Shown: one piece after another, positions 8,601-16,630 of the stretch | How the letters are laid out: each line of letters starts with the position of its first letter | Numbering within the stretch: position 1 is the first letter of the stretch | Assembly (NCBI GenBank): GCA_045540315.1 | Contig: JAZQHA010000053.1 | Span: 1 to 64,000, forward strand | DNA length: 64,000 bases | Direction of reading: 5' to 3' | DNA from: CAG-557 sp045540315 | Lineage (GTDB): Bacteria > Bacillota > Clostridia > Oscillospirales > Acutalibacteraceae | Position numbers and translations under genes: made by a program | Notes under the pieces: generated by a model | The model's input: only the letters and a program-made list of their open reading frames with translations | What the model was told of the DNA's origin: nothing | The model's database searches: none

Positions 8601-8712
8601 GGGCCGCGAAGCGGTCCCATAATAAAAATTATGGGGCCCAAGCAATACTCAAAGAGTATTGCTTGCATAAGAACCCAAGTCATTGGGTTCTTATGGCTTT
8701 GCGGCCGCGGCG
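8601..8712. repeat. Cloverleaf repeat, copy D (structure kept, arm sequences different)
   Basis: This has the same four-way architecture with different arm sequences. Outer strands are GGCCGCGAAGC (8602-8612) and GCTTTGCGGCC (8696-8706). Arms are GGTCCCATAAT/ATTATGGGGCC (8613-8638), CAAGCAATACTC/GAGTATTGCTTG (8639-8665) and CATAAGAACCCAA/TTGGGTTCTTATG (8666-8695). Arms abut with no unpaired bases between them. No clear inverted terminal sequence is seen. Confidence 0.85.
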
Positions 8713-8764
8713 GTGCGAGCAGAAAGCATACAGGTCAGATGCACACATAGCTGTGCATATCGCA

Positions 8765-8793
8765 TTGACAGCGCACCGTAAAAATGGTATATT
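8765..8793 (+). promoter_or_regulatory. Sigma-70-type promoter of asd
   Basis: TTGACA (8765-8770), a 17-bp spacer, then TATATT (8788-8793). It predicts a 5' leader of roughly 115 nt for asd. Confidence 0.75.
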
Positions 8794-8914
8794 AATCATA
8801 ATTATAGTTGATTTTAACCACATTTACAACCAACTTACTTATCAAACAAAGCAACACACTTTTTATACAGAAAGGTAGGCATTTCGAGATATTTATTATT
8901 CTCGAGTCGCAACT

Positions 8915-9994
8915 ATGAATAAATTTAATGTAGGAATTTTAGGTTCAACTGGAATGGTTGGGCAGCGTTTTGTTTCGTTACTCGCAAATCATCCTTGGTT
9001 TAATATTGCAGTACTTGCAGCTAGTCACAAGTCGGCAGGAAAAACGTACGAGGCAGCTTTAGGCGGTCGCTGGGCCATGCCGACTGATATGCCGACAAAA
9101 GTGAAAAAAATGAAAGTTTTAGATGCTGTAAACGACATGAAAAAAATCGTTAAGGCTGTAGACTTCGTATTTTGTGCCGTAGACATGGAAAAAGAAGAAG
9201 TAAAAAAATTAGAGGAGATGTACGCCAGAGCAGAGTGTCCGGTAATCTCCAACAATAGCGCACACAGGGCCACCCCAGATGTTCCGATGATTATTCCTGA
9301 AGTAAATCAGGAGCATGCTGAAGTTATTGTCAAGCAAAGAAGTCGTTTGGGTACTAAGAAGGGCTTTATTGCAGTTAAGTCGAATTGCTCTTTGCAATGT
9401 TATGTTCCTGCACTTCATCCTTTGAGAGATTTGGGTATTGCCAAGGTTTTAGCGTGTACTTACCAAGCAATTTCTGGCGCGGGTAAGACTTTTGAACGCT
9501 GGCCCGAGATGGTCGATAATATTATCCCGTACATTAACGGTGAAGAAGAAAAATCAGAACTCGAACCATTAAAAATTTGGGGGAAGATCTCAGAAGGCCG
9601 TATAGTAAATGCGGTTAGTCCAAGTATTACAACGCAGTGCTTCCGTGTGCCTGTCAGCGATGGGCATACAGCGGCAGTTTTCGCAACTTTTGCGCATCCC
9701 GTGTCTTTAGATGAGATTATTGAGAGATGGAAAAACTTTAAAGGTCTTCCAGAAGACTTGAAGTTACCAAGTGCACCAAAACAATTTTTGAATTATTTCG
9801 ACGATCCATCATATCCACAAATCCGCAGCGCAAGAGAGCTCGAAAATGGGATGGCTATTTCGTTAGGACATTTGCGTCGAGATAGCCATTACAGTGTTAA
9901 ATTTGTTTGCATGTCGCACAATACCATTCGAGGTGCCGCCGGTGGTGCTGTCTTAATGGCCGAGCTACTTTGCGCAAAAGGGTATATCATCTAA
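8915..9994 (+). CDS. asd: Aspartate-semialdehyde dehydrogenase
   Basis: This 359-residue enzyme reduces aspartyl phosphate to aspartate semialdehyde with NADPH, the branch point to lysine/diaminopimelate and threonine. It has the nucleotide loop GSTGMVGQRF at the N-terminus, the catalytic cysteine in KSNCSLQCY and the substrate region QAISGAGKTF. Length and the NCSLQ form point to the archaeal/fungal-like branch of Asd. The start is ATG 8915, but the best ribosome site, GAAAGGTAGG (8870-8879), is 35 nt upstream with a small hairpin (8884-8905) between. Next come dapA and dapB, which consume the product. Confidence 0.93.
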   Translation: MNKFNVGILGSTGMVGQRFVSLLANHPWFNIAVLAASHKSAGKTYEAALGGRWAMPTDMPTKVKKMKVLDAVNDMKKIVKAVDFVFCAVDMEKEEVKKLEEMYARAECPVISNNSAHRATPDVPMIIPEVNQEHAEVIVKQRSRLGTKKGFIAVKSNCSLQCYVPALHPLRDLGIAKVLACTYQAISGAGKTFERWPEMVDNIIPYINGEEEKSELEPLKIWGKISEGRIVNAVSPSITTQCFRVPVSDGHTAAVFATFAHPVSLDEIIERWKNFKGLPEDLKLPSAPKQFLNYFDDPSYPQIRSARELENGMAISLGHLRRDSHYSVKFVCMSHNTIRGAAGGAVLMAELLCAKGYII

Positions 9995-10000
9995 TCAATA

Positions 10001-10199
10001 TGAGTGCCCGGCTTGAGGATTTTCCTCTTATTTAGCTGCTTTGCCTTGGCTCGCTCAAGTCCAGCTGCGAGGCCAAAGAAAATAAATTTTTATTTTCTTT
10101 GTACGCCAGAACTCAACATCGTTGAGTTCTGGCGTGGCCGAAGGCCCCGACGGGGCCTTCGGCGCCTCGCGGCGCCCTGATGCTCGCATTGGGCACTCT
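10001..10199 (-). repeat. Cloverleaf repeat, copy E
   Basis: This lies between asd and dapA. Ends are TGAGTGCCC (10001-10009) and GGGCACTC (10191-10198). The AT-rich arm here is CAAAGAAAATAAA/TTTATTTTCTTTG, a paired change from the usual CAACG/CGTTG. The middle arm is ACGCCAGAACTCAAC/GTTGAGTTCTGGCGT and the GC arm is GGCCGAAGGCCCC/GGGGCCTTCGGCGCC. Outer strands are GCGAGGC/GCCTCGC. Confidence 0.9.
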
Positions 10200-10238
10200 C
10201 AAACAAATATCTTAATGCAATATGGAGGATTTACATTT

Positions 10239-11132
10239 ATGAAAAAAGTTGTATTTAAAGGTTCCGGAGTTGCGCTGATTACGCCCATGCACAGTGATGG
10301 AAGTATTAATTTTGATGTACTGGGCGAGCTAATTGAGTTTCAAATTAAGAACGGTACTGATGCGATTATTACTTGCGGAACTACAGGAGAGTCGGCCACG
10401 ATGAGTGACGATGAGCGCACGGCCGTAATTAAATTTACTGTTGAGAAAGTGGCTGGCAGAATCTCGGTTATTGCGGGTACCGGCAGCAACAATACTGAGC
10501 ATGCGCTAAAAATGTCGCAGGCGGCGCAAGCATTGGGTGTGGACGCGCTCTTAGTAGTCACACCATACTATAACAAAACTTCGCAAAAGGGTCTCGTTGA
10601 GCACTACACTTACATCGCGGACAATGTTGACTTGCCAATAATTTTGTATAATGTTCCTTCGCGTACAGGTGTTTCGATTCAGCCTGAGACTTACTTTGAA
10701 CTCTCAAAGCATCCTAACATTGTCGCAACCAAGGAGGCAAATGGAGATATTTCGTCCATAGCTAAGACTATTGCGCTTTGTGGCGAAGAGCTAGCAGTTT
10801 ACTCGGGTAACGACGATCAAATTATTCCGATATTGTCGCTGGGCGGCCTTGGTGTAATATCGGTTTTTGCGAACGTTTGTCCGCGTGAGTGCCATGAAAT
10901 ACACGATAAATATTTTAATGGTAAGTGTGAAGAAGCGTGTAGTTTATTTTTAAAGTCGAATGATTTGATGAATATGCTTTTCTGCGATGTTAATCCGATT
11001 CCAGTTAAAGAAGCAATGAATCAACTTGGATTTAGCTGCGGAAAATGCCGATTACCATTGACTTCTTTGTCGGATGGAAATAAAAACAAACTTATAGATT
11101 CGATGAAAAATTTGGGTCTTTCATGTAAATAA
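10239..11132 (+). CDS. dapA: 4-hydroxy-tetrahydrodipicolinate synthase
   Basis: This 297-residue TIM-barrel aldolase condenses pyruvate with aspartate semialdehyde, the first committed step to diaminopimelate and lysine. Motifs are GTTGESATMSDDE, YYNKTSQKG, the catalytic tyrosine in YNVPSRTG and the Schiff-base lysine in IVATKEANGD. ATG 10239 is chosen because GGAGG lies 9-10 nt upstream; the open frame runs 39 codons further but only through repeat copy E. dapB follows after 23 nt, so the two are probably one transcript. Confidence 0.97.
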   Translation: MKKVVFKGSGVALITPMHSDGSINFDVLGELIEFQIKNGTDAIITCGTTGESATMSDDERTAVIKFTVEKVAGRISVIAGTGSNNTEHALKMSQAAQALGVDALLVVTPYYNKTSQKGLVEHYTYIADNVDLPIILYNVPSRTGVSIQPETYFELSKHPNIVATKEANGDISSIAKTIALCGEELAVYSGNDDQIIPILSLGGLGVISVFANVCPRECHEIHDKYFNGKCEEACSLFLKSNDLMNMLFCDVNPIPVKEAMNQLGFSCGKCRLPLTSLSDGNKNKLIDSMKNLGLSCK

Positions 11133-11155
11133 AAATTTCAGATAGGAAGTAAAAA

Positions 11156-11908
11156 ATGACGAAAATTATTTTAAGTGGCTCTGGTGGAAAAATGGGGCAA
11201 GCTGTTAAACGTACTGTCGCAGAGTGTCCAGAGTGCTGTATCGTAGCGGGTATTAGTAAAAATTTAGCCGATTCAGATTTGTTTCCAACGTTTACATCTC
11301 CAGGCAAAGTTAACGTTGATGCTGACGTTATTATTGATTTTTCTAACCCAGAGTTGCTAGATTCACTTCTAACTTTTGCAACATATAAAAAAATACCCAT
11401 TGTGATTTGCACAACAGGATTTAGCCAAGAGCAAATTAATAAAATTAAAGACGCGGCAAAATTAATTCCGATTTTCTTTTCTGGAAACATGTCACTAGGA
11501 ATAAATCTGTTAATCGAGCTGGCTAAAAAAGCCACATTGGTGCTGGGGGCAAACTTTGATATTGAAATCATCGAACGACACCATAATCAAAAAGTAGATG
11601 CGCCAAGTGGAACCGCTTTGATGATTGCAGATGCAATTAAGTCAACATGCGTAAAAGATTATAAGTATACTTATGATAGGCATCCATATCGTAGTGCACG
11701 GAGTAGTAACGAAATAGGCATTCACTCAGTACGTGGCGGAACAATTGTTGGGGAACATGAAGTTTCATTTGCCGGTAAAGATGAGGTTATAACAATATCT
11801 CATTCAGCTCAATCGAAAGAAATATTTGCTGTTGGCGCTGTAAACGCCGCGAAATTTCTTGTCTCAAAGCCAGCCGGTCTCTATTGTATGTCTGATTTGC
11901 TAAATTGA
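11156..11908 (+). CDS. dapB: 4-hydroxy-tetrahydrodipicolinate reductase
   Basis: This 250-residue NAD(P)H-dependent enzyme acts on the DapA product. It has the Rossmann loop GSGGKMGQ at the N-terminus, the active-site stretch ERHHNQKVDAPSGTA (catalytic His and Lys), and the C-terminal-domain sequence SVRGGTIVGEHEV. Length is typical. The start ATG follows GATAGGAAG. The lysine branch in this window stops here; later dap genes are not present. Confidence 0.97.
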   Translation: MTKIILSGSGGKMGQAVKRTVAECPECCIVAGISKNLADSDLFPTFTSPGKVNVDADVIIDFSNPELLDSLLTFATYKKIPIVICTTGFSQEQINKIKDAAKLIPIFFSGNMSLGINLLIELAKKATLVLGANFDIEIIERHHNQKVDAPSGTALMIADAIKSTCVKDYKYTYDRHPYRSARSSNEIGIHSVRGGTIVGEHEVSFAGKDEVITISHSAQSKEIFAVGAVNAAKFLVSKPAGLYCMSDLLN

Positions 11909-12159
11909 GATTTACAATGCAACTGACCAGCTAGCGAAAATTATGATTTTATAGAAAAAAACAGAGCTAAATTTGGCATGAGATGGTTGTTCAAGTGACT
12001 AGAGGTCAATTAAAATTCTTGTTATTTTTACCAGAATAGCAGAGCAAAAAGAGAACAAGTTTTGAGCAAGAAAAAGGGGGATGTTGCACAACATTTAAGA
12101 ATATGTCGTTTATTAAATGGTGTCCCGGGGGTACAGAATGATGACCTATGAACTCAGAA

Positions 12160-12550
12160 AATATGGGGTTATGTTGTGGCCAGTATGGCAGCAGATAAAA
12201 TTGATGCTAATTTAGCAATAAAAAATCTAAAAACCGTATTAGCTGGCGTTAAAATCAAAGATAAGAGAATTTTACATTTAAGACCAAAGTTATTAGTACA
12301 CTTCAGAAAAACACGGGTTTTTGTACAATAAGCTCAATAATTCAAAGCATGAGTTGGGCTAGTTGTTCCTATGATAATTTTCATGTTGAAAGATTTTTCA
12401 ACACTGTAAAAAATGAATTTTGTAATCTATTATAGTTTTTTCTGGACAGACTCTAAAGGCTTGTATTAATGCTTTTATCTTTTCAAGGTACAATTATTCT
12501 GAGCCTCGTGCCTTGAACTTCGGGCTATCTATCCTACAAAAGATGAGATT
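12160..12550 (+). pseudogene. IS3-family transposase (orfB) remnant
   Basis: Three reading frames carry pieces of an IS3/IS150-type DDE transposase in order. The first is ADKIDANLAIKNLKTVLAG (from about 12190). Next, shifted by one base, is a degraded DQGSQYTS block (DQSY, stop, YTSEKHG). Last, shifted again, is SIIQSMSWASCSYDNFHVE followed by RFFNTVKNEF (about 12332-12430). Stops and frameshifts mean it is dead. No inverted repeats were found. It lies immediately before the leader-protein array, in a stretch (11909-12630) with no other gene. Confidence 0.8.
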
Positions 12551-12631
12551 TTTTATTATTGCTTAATTTTCGAAGTGCTGTTCCAATTTTACTTACCTAG
12601 AACATTCTTTGAATATGACGAAAAACAGATC

Positions 12632-12659
12632 GACGTCACAAATATGTGGCGTCGTTTTT
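12632..12659 (+). terminator. Hairpin/terminator of the array module, copy 1
   Basis: GACGTCACA / TGTGGCGTC (9 bp, one G-T wobble, loop AATA) is followed by a T-run. The same hairpin recurs at 14750 and 16512, always about 100 bp upstream of a leader gene. Confidence 0.85.
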
Positions 12660-12684
12660 TATTTTTAAAATATTTACAAAAAGC

Positions 12685-12714
12685 TTGACAAACAAAATCG
12701 ATATATATTAAAAT
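12685..12714 (+). promoter_or_regulatory. Promoter of leader gene 1
   Basis: TTGACA (12685-12690), an 18-bp spacer, then TAAAAT (12709-12714). It is nearly identical to the promoters at 14805 and 16566. Confidence 0.85.
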
Positions 12715-12749
12715 TTATATAAATTTGTAAAATAGAAAGGATGGTAAGA

Positions 12750-14690
12750 ATGAAAAACGAGCAAATTCAAGAATTTTTCACAGAGGTGGCAAACGACGAG
12801 CGCTTTAAAGCAGAGGTTTTGAAGTTCAAAGAGGGAAAGGAGACGAAAAAGCTAACCGAACAAGATGTGCAGAAGTTCGTCAACAAGGTGCTTTTGCCCA
12901 AGGCCAAAAAGTTAGGGTACAACTTCTCTGAGAAAGATTTGGCGGATTTTGGCAACTCGCAGGGGCTGGCAAACTTGGACAAACTTTCGCTCGAGGACTT
13001 GGAGAACGTAAGCGGTGGTGTGAACAAAGGCCTTTTGGGTGCGATGTTCTCGCTGGCTATGTTTATGGGAGTTGGTGCTGGAGTTGGCATGTCGGCTAGC
13101 GCGGTGGGTCCTCTGCAGGGCCAGCCGGGCGCTGAGAATGTAGCGAATGCTGAACCCCTTGGTGATGGTATTGATGGTGGTATTAATGCTTTAGACTGGT
13201 TTGGGTCTGATGATGAGACACTTCCGTCTTGGATGGAGGGTGTTGCTTCTCCTCCGCCTGATGTGATGCGCCATTATGAATCTATGTGGGGAGTTGGTTA
13301 CGAACTGCGAAAGATAGCTGATACTGCTGCTGGTTATACGGGCACCGCGCGTGTGGAGGATACCGAAACTTCAGCTGAGGATAGCACTCCTGTGGCGGAG
13401 GATGAGCAAGTGCTTGGCTATACTCCGCTAGCACAAGGTGCAGGATCCTTTGGCCACAGAACACAAGCTCCGGCGTTAGCAGTGGCTGATGTAGCTACGC
13501 AGAGCAATGGGACTGCGGGTGATATTGTTACTCCCGGACTTAGCGGTACTGAGGCTGGGAGAGGGACTGCGACTGCGACCGACAGCGCTCTTGCTGCTCC
13601 CGCACTTAGCAAGACTGCGAGTGATAGTAGGACTGAGAAGGCTGATGTGGTTGCTAGGAAGCGGCGGAAATTAGCCAATGGTACTGCTTCGGAGGCGGAA
13701 CAACCTCAACAGTCAGGTAATCCCGCGCAGGGCGAAAAGCGTCGAAAAACTACGAATTCTTCTGGCAATAGGGTAGTCCAATCTCGCGGTGTAGATAGAA
13801 CAAGGAGACCTGGGGAAACCCGGGGTGCGATAGGAGTGCCGAGCCAAAATCATCATATTCAAAACGATTCGCGCTGTGAAATAACTGGTACAGGTGAAAC
13901 ATTTATACAGGGTAATGGGATTACGACAGTCTCTGGTAACGGCCGTACGGATGTTGCTGGTGAAGGTGCAGTTAATGTGTTACCAGGTGGAACAGGTAAA
14001 GTAAGCTTTGTTGACGATGCTCAAAAAGAACAAGTATCGTTACAACGAAAGCATGATCTAATTTCACTTTCTCTTCCTGGAGCTGGCAAGTTTTCAATCG
14101 AAGGCAAGATTTCGGTTTCTAACACTCAATTGCCAAATGGGCAACGGTCTATGCAGGTAAGTTATGATGATACTACAGATCCTACGCATCCGGAACATAT
14201 ATTTATGATGCAATTTTTGCGCGATGGTACGTCCTTTTTGGTCACAAGAAACTGGCATTCTACGTTTCGTAGTTTGTGTAATGCTGTATCGAGCAACGCA
14301 GGTGGATTGACACGTGAGAGTGCGAAAGCAGCGCTTTCTGATAACGCTGTTAAAGCTTTTTTGTTCCAGTTGTTTGCAAATGCTGGTATTGATACTGCAG
14401 ACAAAATGACTGAGTACTTTAGCCACATTGTTAAGGATAGTCCAACTATATTAAATCACGTTATAGATCAGAAGAAAACGTGGACAGTGCGTCAAAATGT
14501 ACAAAGACAGCAACGAGAACTTCTGCGAAGGAATATTATATTCTTAGAGGCAAAACAGAGAGGGGTTCAACAGTTGTTAGAAAAAAGCGACGAAAAGCTT
14601 GGTCAGCAGCAAAGAGAAGCTTTGCAATCCCAAAATCAAGCTATAGAACGAGAACTACAAAAATTGCGAGGAGTCAATCCACCACATTAA
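12750..14690 (+). CDS. Nif11-like leader protein 1 with large C-terminal cargo
   Basis: This 646-residue protein has residues 1-90 as a Nif11-type leader (MKNEQIQEFF...LEDLENVSGG, Gly-Gly at 89-90), the class that guides precursor peptides to modification enzymes or C39-peptidase exporters. A hydrophobic, glycine-rich segment follows (about 92-120). Then comes a low-complexity Ala/Thr/Ser/Gly region with basic clusters KRRKL (304-308) and KRRKT (330-334), Gly-rich strand-like repeats (about 365-420), and a helical, Gln/Arg-rich C-terminus. Such leaders normally carry cores under about 100 residues. ATG 12750 is 8 nt after AAAGGA. Function is unknown; I infer export after leader cleavage. Confidence 0.8.
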   Translation: MKNEQIQEFFTEVANDERFKAEVLKFKEGKETKKLTEQDVQKFVNKVLLPKAKKLGYNFSEKDLADFGNSQGLANLDKLSLEDLENVSGGVNKGLLGAMFSLAMFMGVGAGVGMSASAVGPLQGQPGAENVANAEPLGDGIDGGINALDWFGSDDETLPSWMEGVASPPPDVMRHYESMWGVGYELRKIADTAAGYTGTARVEDTETSAEDSTPVAEDEQVLGYTPLAQGAGSFGHRTQAPALAVADVATQSNGTAGDIVTPGLSGTEAGRGTATATDSALAAPALSKTASDSRTEKADVVARKRRKLANGTASEAEQPQQSGNPAQGEKRRKTTNSSGNRVVQSRGVDRTRRPGETRGAIGVPSQNHHIQNDSRCEITGTGETFIQGNGITTVSGNGRTDVAGEGAVNVLPGGTGKVSFVDDAQKEQVSLQRKHDLISLSLPGAGKFSIEGKISVSNTQLPNGQRSMQVSYDDTTDPTHPEHIFMMQFLRDGTSFLVTRNWHSTFRSLCNAVSSNAGGLTRESAKAALSDNAVKAFLFQLFANAGIDTADKMTEYFSHIVKDSPTILNHVIDQKKTWTVRQNVQRQQRELLRRNIIFLEAKQRGVQQLLEKSDEKLGQQQREALQSQNQAIERELQKLRGVNPPH

Positions 14691-14749
14691 CTTGTATTGA
14701 ATTTTTGTGTATACCGGGCATAAATATTGCATATGCTGTAAAGCAACTA

Positions 14750-14778
14750 GACGTCACAAATATGTGGCGTCATTTTTT
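14750..14778 (+). terminator. Hairpin/terminator of the array module, copy 2
   Basis: GACGTCACA / TGTGGCGTC with loop AATA (14750-14771) is followed by ATTTTTTT. It lies 60 nt after gene 1 and ends its transcript before the next promoter. Confidence 0.88.
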
Positions 14779-14804
14779 TATTTTAAAAATATTTACAAAA
14801 AAAC

Positions 14805-14833
14805 TTGACAAGCAAATTTATATATGTTAAAAT
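14805..14833 (+). promoter_or_regulatory. Promoter of leader gene 2
   Basis: TTGACA (14805-14810), a 17-bp spacer, then TAAAAT (14828-14833). Confidence 0.85.
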
Positions 14834-14868
14834 TTATGTGAATTTGTAAAATAGAAAGGATGGTAAGA

Positions 14869-16506
14869 ATGCAAAACGAGCAAATTCAAGAATTTTTGAC
14901 AAAGGTGGCAAACGACGAGAGCTTTAAAGCAGAGGTTTTGAAGTTCAAAGAGGAAGTGGAGGCGAAAAAGCTAAACGAGCAAGACGTGCAAAAGTTCGTC
15001 GGAAAGGTGCTTTTGCCCAAGGCCAAAAAGTTAGGCTACGACTTCTCTGAGAAAGATTTGTCGGATTTTGGCCACTCGCAGGGACTGGCAAACTTGGATA
15101 AACTTTCGCTCGAGGACCTGGAGAACGTAAGCGGTGGTGTGCTGCAATTTTTGGCAGCTGGTGGCGCCGCGGTACCACTCGTGCTTCTGATGATGCGTTG
15201 TTTAGGGGGAGGAGCAGTAGGTGCACCGCGGGAACCTGCTACGAACAGGGTTGAAAGGAGACAAGAAGCTACACAAACAGGCAATGCACAACCTAGAGGA
15301 CTAGACACTAGCCATTGGAAGATAGTACAAGAGGGGACCCAAATGAGAAAAATAATACCAGTTGGTGAAAGGCTAAGAGGCCCGTATGACGCATTACAGT
15401 TGGAAGTTATAGATCGTCGTTATAGTGTTGTAGATGACCTTCAGAGTACGATTAAGCGCTTAAGCGTGGAGGCGGAGCGAAAGCAGGCAGAGTACAACTA
15501 CCTGTTTTCTAAGTGGTATCTGGCGCAGTTGTTACGAGCTGGTGGCAAGACAGTTCTGCCTGATGAGGGTGATGCGTTACGTCAGTTTGATGCAGCGGAG
15601 CGTGACTACCGCGCTCTTTTGGACCGAGTGGGTGATTCTGCAGATACTAAGGCTAAGGGCTTAGGAGAACAGAAGACGGAACTTGCGAATAAAAGTGCTG
15701 AAGAGCAAGCGGCTATAATCATGGAGTGGACGGGTGATAATGAGTGTTTACGGCTTGAGATGGACTGGCGTGCTGCGAAGAAGAGTTACGAGGAGATTCG
15801 TCGCCGTAAAGATGCAGAGAGTGACAAATTGCGAAAAATCCAAACAGACATTTCTAAATTTATAGACATATTGTTTGGCTGGGGGGCAAAAGAGGATACC
15901 ATGATTGATCGGAGGAATGTGAGTGTCGGCAAAGTTATCGACAATAGCACAGATTTGCAAAAGGCTTTATTACAAAGGTTTGTGGAACGTTGTGATGAGC
16001 CCGGAGTGATTGCGCGCCTGCAGGGGGAGTACAAAGCCCTTATGCAAGAGAAAATTGCTTATGAAACTTGGAAGTCTGTCTTAGAGGACTTGGTTTGGGG
16101 TGATTACGCTAGTAAGATGAAAAAGTGGGAAAACCGTAACATTAACGTGTCGACTGCTGCCATTGAAGGCTCGGAACTACGTGAGCAGTATAAGGAGCTT
16201 GTTTTTGAACACTCGAAGTTAATTCGCTTGATTGAGGAGCTGGACCCTGACAAGGAAGTTGCTAGCCAGGAACTAGAGACTCAAATGGCTGAGATTAAGA
16301 ATAACCGTAGTTTTGGAGTTACAACGCCTGAGCAGTTCGCCGCTATTCAGGAAGAGGTTGAGGAGATTCAGTGGCATTTGGAAGACCTGGAGGAGGCGAT
16401 GAAAAATAAGAGGCAAAAAATAGATAGGGCTTCTGCACATTATCGTCAGGATTTTGAACGTGTTTGGTCGAAAGCGGCGAAATGGACTGTGAGTTATGTA
16501 GAATAA
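14869..16506 (+). CDS. Nif11-like leader protein 2 with coiled-coil cargo
   Basis: This is 545 residues. The 90-residue leader is almost identical to that of protein 1 and ends LEDLENVSGG. It is followed by a hydrophobic segment (VLQFLAAGGAAVPLVLLMM) and a short basic stretch. Nearly all of the remaining 420 residues are charged heptad-rich helix, predicted coiled coil, with many Glu/Lys/Arg and few Pro or Gly. A basic cluster KRQKID lies at about 514-519. The cargo has no evident similarity to the cargo of gene 1. ATG 14869 follows AAAGGATG. The module hairpin and promoter precede it. Function is unknown. Confidence 0.8.
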   Translation: MQNEQIQEFLTKVANDESFKAEVLKFKEEVEAKKLNEQDVQKFVGKVLLPKAKKLGYDFSEKDLSDFGHSQGLANLDKLSLEDLENVSGGVLQFLAAGGAAVPLVLLMMRCLGGGAVGAPREPATNRVERRQEATQTGNAQPRGLDTSHWKIVQEGTQMRKIIPVGERLRGPYDALQLEVIDRRYSVVDDLQSTIKRLSVEAERKQAEYNYLFSKWYLAQLLRAGGKTVLPDEGDALRQFDAAERDYRALLDRVGDSADTKAKGLGEQKTELANKSAEEQAAIIMEWTGDNECLRLEMDWRAAKKSYEEIRRRKDAESDKLRKIQTDISKFIDILFGWGAKEDTMIDRRNVSVGKVIDNSTDLQKALLQRFVERCDEPGVIARLQGEYKALMQEKIAYETWKSVLEDLVWGDYASKMKKWENRNINVSTAAIEGSELREQYKELVFEHSKLIRLIEELDPDKEVASQELETQMAEIKNNRSFGVTTPEQFAAIQEEVEEIQWHLEDLEEAMKNKRQKIDRASAHYRQDFERVWSKAAKWTVSYVE

Positions 16507-16511
16507 CCCAA

Positions 16512-16540
16512 GACGTCACAAATATGTGGCGTCATTTTTT
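16512..16540 (+). terminator. Hairpin/terminator of the array module, copy 3
   Basis: GACGTCACA / TGTGGCGTC with loop AATA (16512-16533) is followed by ATTTTTTT, 5 nt after the gene 2 stop. Confidence 0.88.
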
Positions 16541-16565
16541 TATTTTAAAAATACTTATAAAAAGC

Positions 16566-16595
16566 TTGACAAGTAAAAATAATATATGTTAAAAT
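16566..16595 (+). promoter_or_regulatory. Promoter of leader gene 3
   Basis: TTGACA (16566-16571), an 18-bp spacer, then TAAAAT (16590-16595). Confidence 0.85.
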
Positions 16596-16630
16596 TTATC
16601 TGAATTTGTAAAATAGAAAGGATGGTAAGA

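Noticed and set aside
8559..8645. N-terminal extension of QueA
   Set aside because: No similarity to the family, a TTG with a good GGGGAG site lies downstream, and the extension reaches into repeat copy D.
10122..10238. N-terminal extension of DapA
   Set aside because: The 39 codons are repeat copy E in translation; ATG 10239 with GGAGG gives the normal length.
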